Source: CAYQAJ01 sp964415245
GTDB lineage: Bacteria; Planctomycetota; Planctomycetia; Pirellulales; Pirellulaceae
Direction: 5' to 3'
Assembly (NCBI GenBank): GCA_964415245.1
Contig: CAYQAJ010000302.1
Location: 1-6,205 of the forward strand
DNA length: 6,205 nt
The notes under the pieces were generated by a model. That model made no database searches, had not been told where the DNA came from, and worked only from the letters and a program-made list of their open reading frames with translations. Position numbers and translations under genes: made by a program. This document shows, in pieces, positions 1 to 5,987 of this stretch (the stretch's first letter is position 1; the number at the start of each line of letters is the position of its first letter).

Positions 1-25
1 AGTCCCCGACGGTTAGGAAATGCGC

Positions 26-1396
26 TTATCGCCCGTAGAGCGACGTGGCCACGGGCGACGTTGCAACGGGCGGCATGGCCGCAGGCGGCGATGTCGGCGC
101 AGCGACCGATGGTCTCCCCACCGTCGGCGCTGCGACCGACGCCGCCACGATTTCGGCCGGCCAGTCCCGCAACGTGTCGAGACAAGCGGCCTCCTCGTCT
201 TGCTCTTGAGTGTCGCCGCGCGAATCGGCGCCGCGCGAATTGTCGCCGTGAAGACTGCGATCGCTTTCCGCCGCCGCGCCGACAAACACGACGGCCTGGG
301 GGTCCTCATCGCCAAAGCTGATGCCCAGTGCTCGGGCTGCCTGCACGACCGAGCTTGCCGGGTCGACGCACCGCAGCTCGCGGATGCCCTCGACGATGGG
401 CACGCTGCACACCGATGGCGGCTGATAGCACACCATTTCGCCGAATCGCTTTTCGATGACCAGCCGCACCGCATGGGCGCCGAACTGCGTGGCCAGCACG
501 CGATCGAATGTCGTGGGCGCTCCGCCGCGCTGCAAATGCCCCAGCACGACAACGCGCGTCTCCCGCCCGGTGCGGTCTTCGATTTCCGCGGCCACTTGCG
601 CTCCCACGCCGCCCAGCCGCGTCTGCCGATCCTGCTGCTGACCTTCGCGGGTCACGAGCGTTCCGTCCGGGAGGTGAGCACCTTCGGCCACGACAATCAG
701 CGTGAAACGCTTTCCTTGTCGTTCGCGCTGGAGCACCTTTTTGACGACGTACTCATACGACCAGGGAACTTCGGGAATGAGGATCACGTCGCCTCCCCCC
801 GCGATGCCCGAGAAGAGGGCGATCCAACCGGCGTGCCGTCCCATAACCTCCAGAATGAAGATCCGTTCGTGACTGGCGGCCGTAGTGTGCAGTCGGTCGA
901 GCGCGTCGGTGGCGCAGGCCACGGCGCTGTCGAATCCGAAGCTGAACGCGGTCGCCGAGAGGTCGTTGTCGATCGTCTTGGGCACGCCGACCACGGGGAT
1001 GCCGCATTCGTGGAATTGCTGCGCCACGGCCAGCGAACCGTCGCCGCCGATGCAGACCAGTCCGGACAGGTTCAATTGCCGGCAGGTGTCTTTGACGCCG
1101 TCCAGCAGCTCCTCGTCGAGCCGAATGTGGCGATCGATACCCACGGTGGCGGCGAAGCGGCCCTTGTTGGTCGAGCCGAGTATCGTGCCCCCCTGGTTGA
1201 GGATGCCGGTGGTGTTCTTGTGGTTGAGCGGAACGTACGAGACCGGGTCGACCAGCCCCTCGTAGCCGCGCAAGAACCCCACGACTTCGATTCCGTGTCG
1301 GCGAGCCGTCTTGACGACGCCGCGAATCACGGCGTTGAGTCCCGGGCAATCTCCGCCGGCAGTCAGGATGCCAATGCGCTTGATTGGTTGGTGCAT
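26..1396 (-). CDS. pfkA: 6-phosphofructokinase, mixed-signature (group III-like) PfkA family, with C-terminal extension
   Basis: Cytoplasmic enzyme that phosphorylates fructose 6-phosphate to fructose 1,6-bisphosphate in glycolysis. The 456-residue product shows the family motifs in order: the N-terminal loop GGDCPGLNAVIRG (14-26), GGDGS (117-121), PKTIDND (139-145, with D143 as the expected catalytic base), MGRHAGW (185-191), PEV (208-210) and GHLQRGG (286-292, substrate-binding His and Arg). Gly120 after the GGD aspartate is the ATP-type residue, while Lys140 before TIDND is typical of PPi-dependent and mixed-substrate enzymes. The phosphoryl donor therefore cannot be fixed from sequence, though the combination fits group III PFKs. 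The fold ends near residue 372. About 84 residues of Ala/Pro/Thr/Ser/Val-rich tail follow, longer than the usual 320-365-residue protein. The ATG at 1396 has a GAGG 10 bases upstream and leads directly into the first beta strand (KRIGILTAGG). The stop is TAA at 26-28. Confidence 0.95.
   Translation of the reverse strand: MHQPIKRIGILTAGGDCPGLNAVIRGVVKTARRHGIEVVGFLRGYEGLVDPVSYVPLNHKNTTGILNQGGTILGSTNKGRFAATVGIDRHIRLDEELLDGVKDTCRQLNLSGLVCIGGDGSLAVAQQFHECGIPVVGVPKTIDNDLSATAFSFGFDSAVACATDALDRLHTTAASHERIFILEVMGRHAGWIALFSGIAGGGDVILIPEVPWSYEYVVKKVLQRERQGKRFTLIVVAEGAHLPDGTLVTREGQQQDRQTRLGGVGAQVAAEIEDRTGRETRVVVLGHLQRGGAPTTFDRVLATQFGAHAVRLVIEKRFGEMVCYQPPSVCSVPIVEGIRELRCVDPASSVVQAARALGISFGDEDPQAVVFVGAAAESDRSLHGDNSRGADSRGDTQEQDEEAACLDTLRDWPAEIVAASVAAPTVGRPSVAAPTSPPAAMPPVATSPVATSLYGR
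41..139 (-). repeat. Tandem repeats encoding the Pfk C-terminal tail
   Basis: Two short repeat families lie inside the end of the pfk gene. Two adjacent 15-base units (41-55 and 56-70, 13 of 15 bases identical) each encode PVATS. Two 18-base units (92-109 and 122-139, 16 of 18 identical, start-to-start 30 bases) each encode SVAAPT. Both stay in frame, so the tail appears to have grown by in-frame duplication. The encoded segment (residues 420-452) has no charged catalytic residues and looks disordered. Confidence 0.75.
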
Positions 1397-1450
1397 GACG
1401 GTGATGCCTCGTGTTCCGATTGTGCCGGCGCGCGATTGACAAGTGCGTTG

Positions 1451-1469
1451 GCGGTCCGCGCGGAGCCGC
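1451..1469. other. GC-rich hairpin in the pfk leader
   Basis: The sequence can fold as GCGG-TCC, loop GCGC, GGA-(G bulge)-CCGC: seven base pairs with one bulged base. It lies 54-73 bases upstream of the pfk start codon. It could be a leader structure or simply chance in GC-rich DNA. No riboswitch class is recognised and there is no following T-tract. Confidence 0.35.
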
Positions 1470-1497
1470 GTAAGAAGTGTAGGTCAGGGCGGGGAGA

Positions 1498-1621
1498 AAT
1501 GCAGAGTGCAGAATGCAGAGTACAGGCCGGGGTTGGGGGTTAGGGACTGGGAGTTGGGGATTGGCAAGCCCCTATCTCTTGAATCTCAAGACACTCTGCA
1601 TTCTGCACTTTGCATTCTGCA
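1498..1621. repeat. Heptamer-repeat element with inverted arms and G-rich centre
   Basis: The left arm (1498-1521) holds three TGCAGAR heptamers starting at 1500, 1507 and 1514. The right arm (1593-1616) is its reverse complement at 23 of 24 positions, and the right side has four YTYTGCA heptamers from 1594 to 1621. Between the arms, five G-rich heptamers of the form GGGNNTR (one with a GGA start) run from 1529 to 1563, in register with the left arm. A small perfect inverted repeat, TCTTGA-ATC-TCAAGA, follows at 1577-1591. The element fills most of the gap between the channel gene and pfk and has no coding potential. It resembles short tandemly repeated heptamer families known in cyanobacteria and, from memory, intergenic repeats in planctomycetes. 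Its function is unknown; it could fold as a cruciform, an RNA stem or a transcription end signal. Confidence 0.85.
1529..1559 (+). other. Potential G-quadruplex tract
   Basis: Five plus-strand G-runs (4, 5, 3, 3 and 4 G) are separated by loops of 2, 3, 3 and 4 bases, satisfying the usual four-tract rule with one tract to spare. For the minus-strand genes on both sides this is the template strand, so their mRNA would carry the C-rich complement. Whether it folds in the cell is not shown. Confidence 0.55.
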
Positions 1622-1640
1622 CTTTTTCGCAGAGTGGGCC

Positions 1641-3632
1641 CTATGTCTCATCCTCCGCCAGCACGACCAGCGCGTCTTCGGGCGAGAGGCGATAGGTCTG
1701 GTTCTTTTCGGGGATGAGCTTCACGCCGAAGTTCTGGTTCATGTCCCCTTCCAGAGCTTTGATCTTGACGCCCAGGCATACCTCTTCGCGCTTTTGGGCG
1801 ATCCGCATGGCGTCGGCGAAGGTGATCTCGGCGGGGAACTGGGTGAAATAGAGCGAGGCCGGCTTGAGATAGATTTCGGAGCCTTCCTCCTGGAACAGGT
1901 CGTCGTACACGCGCTTGATGTCCGGGTCTTCGCTGATCTGCGCCAGAATCATACTGACGAAGCGGTTGGAGATGATGAAGTCGTGCACGCCGGTACGGGC
2001 CACCAACGGCTGATTCTCGGAGTCGAGCACTTCGGTGATGAGCTTGGTCTTTCCGAAACCGTGCTTCTCAAAGATTTTGCGGAGCAAAAGCAGGATGACG
2101 ATGGTTTCCGAGTCGGTTCGTTCGTCGTCGTCGTCTTCGCCCCCCTGGCTCAGGATGATGATGTTGTCGTACCGGAACGGTTCCACCGCCAGCAGCCCCT
2201 CGGTACGGAGGGGGTCCTCTTCCACCAGATTGATTTCGATATCCGGCAGTTCGGCCTTGATCCGCTCGATGTGGGTTCGCACGCTCGGGTCGGGCGCGCG
2301 GAGCATGATGTCGATCGAGCTGCCTTCGAGCACGTAGTCGGCATACTCGCGGAGAATGATCTCGACCTTGAGCGTCCATCCGATGATCAGCTCCCGCTCG
2401 ACCGTCTGTTCCTTCCGACCGCCGGCCAATGTCAAGTCGCGCGGCACGGCGACCGGCTCCGGGCGGAAGTCGATGGTCGAGTTGTCCTCGGCCAGGATGA
2501 GGATGCTATCGTCGGGCTTGAGCGGAGTATCGATGGGAGGATTGAGGGCCAGCGTGCCGTCGGCGTGCCGCAGTCCCATCGGCACTCCGTCGGGAAAGTG
2601 AAACGCAAGCTGGCCGAAACTGATTTCCCCCCAGTTGGCGTCGTAGAAGTACATCTCGCAGCCGTCGAAGGAAAGGACTTCGCTATATACGACGCTCAGG
2701 CCCACGCTCCGCGAAGTCTGCACCAGGATCTTGGCCAGAATCTCGTTGGTGTCGACCGTGGTGATCTCATCGGGCGAAATGTCCTCCACCACGCGGCGGT
2801 TGCGGTCCTCGAAAATCTCGGCCACGATGCTCAACTTCATGTCCGGCGGGCGGCTGGCCACCACGGCCAGGATGGTTTTGATGACCGACGTGTCGCTGCC
2901 CGACTTCTCGGCTTCCGTGCCACCCGCCGCGCACTGGGCCAGTACGATGACCGACTTGCACGTGGTGACCGACACGATGTCCAGGTTCACCAGCGACGAG
3001 ACCGAGCCGCTGCGGGTCACGATGCGGGTGTTCTTGAAGTCGCGGGCGTGCACCTTGAGATAGTCGTCCATCGTCTCCTTATCCTGCGGCGAAAGGATCA
3101 CCACGCAGGCGTCGTCCTCGCTTTCGTTGGCGATGAACAGCTCGCGCAGAATTTCCAGTACCCGCTCGTTCCAGCCGAGGATGAGCGTGTGCCCCTCTTC
3201 GACCACCTTGGAGTGCCCCTTTTTCAGTTCCGTGATCTTGCGATCCAGGGCCGTGGTGATGAACGCGATCAGCGCCGAGAGCATCACCACGCCCGACAGG
3301 CCAGCAAGCACGGCGGTGATTTTGAAATGGGGGCGCGACATGACGTCCTGATTCATGTTGCCGGGGTCGGTCATCTGCAGGAACGTGACGTACACGTTAC
3401 GGAAGTATCCGCCGCCGCGCTCGAGGTAGATTTCCTTGGGCGTGCCGTCGTTGTTGCTTGCTTCGGGATTCTCTTTGGGCACGGTGAGCAGCATCAACCC
3501 TCGCACCGACGACACGCTGATCAGGATGCCCAGGAAGATCAGCACCAGGCAGATGAAGATCGAGCTGCCCCCACGGGCCATAAAATTATCGAAGCGGTAG
3601 CGCACGATCTGCCGCAGCGTGTACCCTGCCAT
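1641..3632 (-). CDS. CASTOR/POLLUX-family ion channel with tandem RCK-like domains
   Basis: Predicted inner-membrane cation channel of 663 residues with a large cytoplasmic gating region. TM1 is about 24-41 and TM2 about 104-127. Between them a likely pore helix (76-87) runs into TDPGN (88-92), in the place of the ADxGN filter of plant CASTOR/POLLUX. The first RCK-like domain begins HTLILGWNERVLEIL (148-162), very like the HTLILGWSDKLGSLL stretch I recall from plant POLLUX/DMI1, and runs to about 385. The second starts RELIIGWTLKVEIIL (413-427) and reaches the end. An acidic run (E499-E504, four consecutive Asp) lies in the second domain. I chose the ATG at 3632 because AAAGGA lies seven bases upstream. 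The in-frame ATG at 3665 would add 11 residues encoded by a palindromic repeat. The stop is TAG. Plant relatives are Ca2+-linked nuclear channels; bacterial members are poorly characterised, so ion and ligand are unknown. Often labelled TrkA-like or NAD-binding. Confidence 0.88.
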   Translation of the reverse strand: MAGYTLRQIVRYRFDNFMARGGSSIFICLVLIFLGILISVSSVRGLMLLTVPKENPEASNNDGTPKEIYLERGGGYFRNVYVTFLQMTDPGNMNQDVMSRPHFKITAVLAGLSGVVMLSALIAFITTALDRKITELKKGHSKVVEEGHTLILGWNERVLEILRELFIANESEDDACVVILSPQDKETMDDYLKVHARDFKNTRIVTRSGSVSSLVNLDIVSVTTCKSVIVLAQCAAGGTEAEKSGSDTSVIKTILAVVASRPPDMKLSIVAEIFEDRNRRVVEDISPDEITTVDTNEILAKILVQTSRSVGLSVVYSEVLSFDGCEMYFYDANWGEISFGQLAFHFPDGVPMGLRHADGTLALNPPIDTPLKPDDSILILAEDNSTIDFRPEPVAVPRDLTLAGGRKEQTVERELIIGWTLKVEIILREYADYVLEGSSIDIMLRAPDPSVRTHIERIKAELPDIEINLVEEDPLRTEGLLAVEPFRYDNIIILSQGGEDDDDERTDSETIVILLLLRKIFEKHGFGKTKLITEVLDSENQPLVARTGVHDFIISNRFVSMILAQISEDPDIKRVYDDLFQEEGSEIYLKPASLYFTQFPAEITFADAMRIAQKREEVCLGVKIKALEGDMNQNFGVKLIPEKNQTYRLSPEDALVVLAEDET

Positions 3633-3639
3633 GGCTGGT

Positions 3640-3645
3640 TCCTTT
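3640..3645 (-). promoter_or_regulatory. Shine-Dalgarno site that decides the channel gene start
   Basis: On the minus strand AAAGGA is followed by seven bases and then the ATG at 3632. The longer alternative start at 3665 has no comparable purine-rich site, since the upstream sequence is palindromic repeat DNA. This supports the 663-residue form. Confidence 0.65.
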
Positions 3646-3654
3646 CGCTTGATG

Positions 3655-3736
3655 AGCCGCCACATTCACGTGGCGCTACTCTGTTAGCCGCCACCTTGAT
3701 GTGGCAATTGGCCGCGCCTCGACGTGGCGCGTGGCC
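3655..3736. repeat. Cluster of three small GCCAC/GTGGC palindromes
   Basis: Unit 1 (3655-3677) is AGCCGCCAC, six bases, GTGGCGCT. Unit 2 (3686-3705) is AGCCGCCAC, six bases, GTGGC. Unit 3 (3710-3736) is a diverged copy with arms GGCCGCGCC and GGCGC-GT-GGCC around a seven-base loop. The first two units share the same left arm exactly, and unit starts are 31 and 24 bases apart. Each can form a hairpin of 5 to 9 base pairs. All would lie in the 5' leader of the channel mRNA if its promoter is upstream of 3740. They could be a dispersed repeat family of the host, a protein-binding cluster or RNA stem-loops. Confidence 0.6.
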
Positions 3737-3863
3737 GTTCGTGTGCGAGTGCGGCTCGATTCTCGCCCTGTCGCGCGGTCGATGCAAGTGCCGGCGCCAT
3801 GGGTCAATCGAAGGGTTGCGGTGGGTGTTTTCGCCCGACGCGCGTGGCGAGCATTGCGATTCG

Positions 3864-3892
3864 TTGACACTCCCTGCGCATGCTCCTAGAAT
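3864..3892 (+). promoter_or_regulatory. sigma70-type promoter of acs
   Basis: A perfect -35 box TTGACA (3864-3869) is separated by exactly 17 bases from TAGAAT (3887-3892), five of six matches to the -10 consensus. Transcription would begin near 3899-3900, giving a leader of about 45 bases before the acs ATG. It is correctly oriented and placed. No activator or operator site is recognised upstream. Confidence 0.7.
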
Positions 3893-3931
3893 CCCCCTGA
3901 AAGCGGCGAGACGACAACGCCCAACTTGCAC

Positions 3932-3937
3932 GAGGAA
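3932..3937 (+). promoter_or_regulatory. Ribosome binding site of acs
   Basis: GAGGAA sits seven bases upstream of the ATG at 3945. It marks that codon as the start although the same reading frame stays open far upstream into the antisense of the channel gene. Confidence 0.75.
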
Positions 3938-3944
3938 TCGGCTC

Positions 3945-5906
3945 ATGGCTCAGGACAGCGGCGGCCAAATCGACACGGTGATGCAGGAGAAGCGGCTCTT
4001 TCCCCCGCCCAAGGAGTTCGCGGCACGCGCGCGAATCGCCTCGGTCGACGCTTACCGCAAGCTGTACGACGAGGCGAAGGACAATCCCGACGGCTTCTGG
4101 GGACGGCTTGCCAAACAGGAGCTGCACTGGTTCCAACCGTTTCAGCAGGTGCTGCGGTGGAATGAGCCGCTGGCCGAATGGTTCGTCGGCGGCAAGACCA
4201 ACGCCTCGTACAACTGTCTCGATGCGCATCTCAAGACGACGCGTGCCGACAAGACCGCCCTGATCTGGGAAGGGGAACCGGGCGACGAACGCCGCCTCAC
4301 CTATCGCGAACTGCACAGTGAGGTATGCCGCTTCGCATCCGTTCTCAAGAAGCTCGGCATTGGACAGGGGGACGTGGTTTCGATCTACATGCCCATGGTG
4401 CCCGAGCTGGCGATCGCCATGCTGGCGTGCGCCCGGATCGGCGCCGTGCACTCGGTGATCTTCGCCGGCTTCTCGGCCGAAGCGATCGCCGACCGCAATC
4501 ACGATGCCAGCGCCAAGTTGCAGATTACCGCCGACGGCGGCTGGCGGCGCGGCAAGGTGCTGCCGCTGAAGGAAACGGTCGATGAGGCCCTGGCCAAGAG
4601 TCCCACGGTCGGGAAGTGCGTCGTGCTGCGCCGCGTGGGCAACGACGTGAACATGCAGCCCGGGCGCGACTATTGGTGGCACGAGCTGATGGATCAGACC
4701 ATCGACGACTGCCCGGCCGAGCCGCTCGACAGCGAGAACACGCTCTACATTCTCTATACCAGCGGATCGACCGGTAAGCCCAAAGGCATTCGTCACACTA
4801 CGGCCGGCTACAACCTGTTCGCCAAGATGACCTTTCAGTGGGTATTCGACTACCGTGAAGAGGACATCTTCTGGTGTACGGCCGACTGCGGCTGGGTCAC
4901 GGGTCACAGCTACATCGTGTATGGCCCGCTCTCGTCCGGCGCGACCGTGCTGATGTACGAGGGAGCGCCGAACCATCCGGCCGAGGATCGGTTCTGGCAA
5001 TTGGTCGAGAAGTACAAGGTCAGCACGCTTTACACGGCCCCCACGGCCATCCGCGCGTTCATCAAGTGGGGCGACCAGCACGTCGACAAGCACGACCTTT
5101 CGAGCTTGCGCCTGCTGGGCACCGTGGGCGAGGGGATCAACCCCGAAGCGTGGATGTGGTACCACAAAAAGATCGGCGGCGAGCGCTGCCCCATCGTCGA
5201 TACCTGGTGGCAGACCGAAACGGGGGGAATCCTCATGTCGCCGCTGCCCGGCGCTATCGCCACCAAGCCGGGAAGCTGCACCGTGCCGCTGCCGGGCATC
5301 GTGCCCTCGATCGTCGACCAGTCTTTGAGCGAAGTGCCCGCGAATCACGGCGGCATGCTGTGCATCGCCCAACCGTGGCCCGGCATGCTCCGCGGCATCT
5401 GGGGCGACGACGAGCGCTATCGCGAGCAGTATTGGACGCTCGTGCCCGGCAAGTACCTTACCGGCGACAACGCCCGACGCGACGACGACGGCTACTACTG
5501 GATCATGGGCCGCATCGACGACGTGATCAACGTGGCGGGACACCGCCTGAGCACGATCGAGGTGGAGAGCGCCCTGGTGAGCCACCCTAGCGTGGCGGAG
5601 GCGGCGGCGGTCGGGCGTCCGCACGAGATCAAGGGGCAGGCGGTGGCGGTATTCGTCACGATTAAGGGCGACGCCCAAGCGAGCGACAAGCTGCGTGAAG
5701 AGCTCAAGCAGCACGTGCGCAAGGAGATTGGCGCCCTGGCGGTGCCCGACGACGTGCGGTTCACTGCCGCGCTGCCCAAGACGCGGAGCGGCAAGATCAT
5801 GCGCCGCTTATTGCGCGACATCGCCGAGGGAAAGGCCGAAGTGGGCGACACGACGACGCTCGAAGACTACAGCGTGCTCGCCCGCCTGCGCGGCGACGAA
5901 GAGTAA
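3945..5906 (+). CDS. acs: Acetyl-CoA synthetase (AMP-forming acetate-CoA ligase)
   Basis: Cytoplasmic enzyme that activates acetate with ATP to acetyl-AMP and transfers the acetyl group to CoA. The 653-residue product has the normal length and all family landmarks: N-terminal FWGRLAKQELHWFQPF (51-66), ITADGGWRRGK (194-204), the P-loop YTSGSTGKPKG (271-281), DCGWVTGHSYIVYGPL (314-329), DTWWQTETGG (419-428, including the tryptophans that shape the small acetate pocket), TGD (506-508), GRIDDVINVAGHRL (522-535) and PKTRSGKIMRR (611-621). Lys617 is the catalytic lysine of the mobile C-terminal domain, the residue that Pat-type acetyltransferases modify and sirtuin deacetylases restore in other bacteria; no such partner gene lies here. 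The usual GEP of the adenine-binding loop reads GEG (395-397). The gene has its own promoter and ribosome site and converges on the cysteine synthase gene. The open frame extends upstream of the ATG, but that part is antisense to the channel gene. Confidence 0.97.
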   Translation: MAQDSGGQIDTVMQEKRLFPPPKEFAARARIASVDAYRKLYDEAKDNPDGFWGRLAKQELHWFQPFQQVLRWNEPLAEWFVGGKTNASYNCLDAHLKTTRADKTALIWEGEPGDERRLTYRELHSEVCRFASVLKKLGIGQGDVVSIYMPMVPELAIAMLACARIGAVHSVIFAGFSAEAIADRNHDASAKLQITADGGWRRGKVLPLKETVDEALAKSPTVGKCVVLRRVGNDVNMQPGRDYWWHELMDQTIDDCPAEPLDSENTLYILYTSGSTGKPKGIRHTTAGYNLFAKMTFQWVFDYREEDIFWCTADCGWVTGHSYIVYGPLSSGATVLMYEGAPNHPAEDRFWQLVEKYKVSTLYTAPTAIRAFIKWGDQHVDKHDLSSLRLLGTVGEGINPEAWMWYHKKIGGERCPIVDTWWQTETGGILMSPLPGAIATKPGSCTVPLPGIVPSIVDQSLSEVPANHGGMLCIAQPWPGMLRGIWGDDERYREQYWTLVPGKYLTGDNARRDDDGYYWIMGRIDDVINVAGHRLSTIEVESALVSHPSVAEAAAVGRPHEIKGQAVAVFVTIKGDAQASDKLREELKQHVRKEIGALAVPDDVRFTAALPKTRSGKIMRRLLRDIAEGKAEVGDTTTLEDYSVLARLRGDEE

Positions 5907-5918
5907 CATCGACGCGGC

Positions 5919-5957
5919 GCAATCAGATGCGCGAAGCGGCGCTCTGCGCTTGATTGC
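5919..5957. terminator. Imperfect hairpin between convergent acs and cysK
   Basis: GCAATCA (5919-5925) pairs perfectly with TGATTGC (5951-5957). Inside, GCGC (5929-5932) pairs with GCGC (5946-5949) across a small internal loop, leaving a 13-base loop. It starts 13 bases past the acs stop and lies 30 bases past the cysK stop on the other strand, as expected for a shared bidirectional terminator. There is no T-tract on either side, so it may only be an RNA 3'-end structure. Confidence 0.4.
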
Positions 5958-5987
5958 TAAATCGTCGTGTGAACGCGGCGGCGATGC

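Larger units (their letters stand above)
3633..3944. other. Divergent intergenic region between channel gene and acs
   Basis: This 312-base stretch has no convincing gene. Its left third carries the channel-gene ribosome site and three related palindromes. Its right end carries the acs promoter and ribosome site. In the middle (about 3737-3863) I see nothing that I can name: GC-rich sequence with no strong promoter for the leftward channel gene. Open frames here are continuations of antisense frames. Confidence 0.7.

Noticed and set aside
1436..1441. Plus-strand TTGACA as a possible -35 box
   Set aside because: No -10-like sequence at 16-18 bases downstream, and no plus-strand gene follows it before the antisense of the channel gene.
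20..1543. Long plus-strand open frame (507 codons) opposite pfk
   Set aside because: It is antisense to a clearly recognised phosphofructokinase; the translation shows no family motif, and GC-rich codon use in the real gene keeps the opposite frame free of stops.
1498..1621. Heptamer element as a CRISPR array or insertion sequence
   Set aside because: There are no regular spacers between repeats, no transposase and no evident target-site duplication at its edges.
3633..3665. Eleven-residue N-terminal extension of the channel protein from the ATG at 3665
   Set aside because: The start overlaps a palindromic repeat and lacks a ribosome site, while the ATG at 3632 has AAAGGA at seven bases.
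3759..3787. Possible minus-strand promoter for the channel gene (TTGCAT, 17 bases, GAGAAT)
   Set aside because: Spacing is ideal but only three of six and four of six bases match consensus; too weak to annotate, although it would put the palindromes in the leader.
1443..3944. Open frame continuous with and upstream of acs, which would make a 1487-residue protein
   Set aside because: Most of this part is antisense to the channel gene and low in protein-like features, while acs has its own ribosome site and promoter and a normal family N-terminus at 3945.
3804..5714. Long minus-strand open frame (636 codons) opposite acs
   Set aside because: Antisense shadow of a complete acetyl-CoA synthetase; the His/Val/Arg-rich composition is typical of such shadows and no domain is recognisable.
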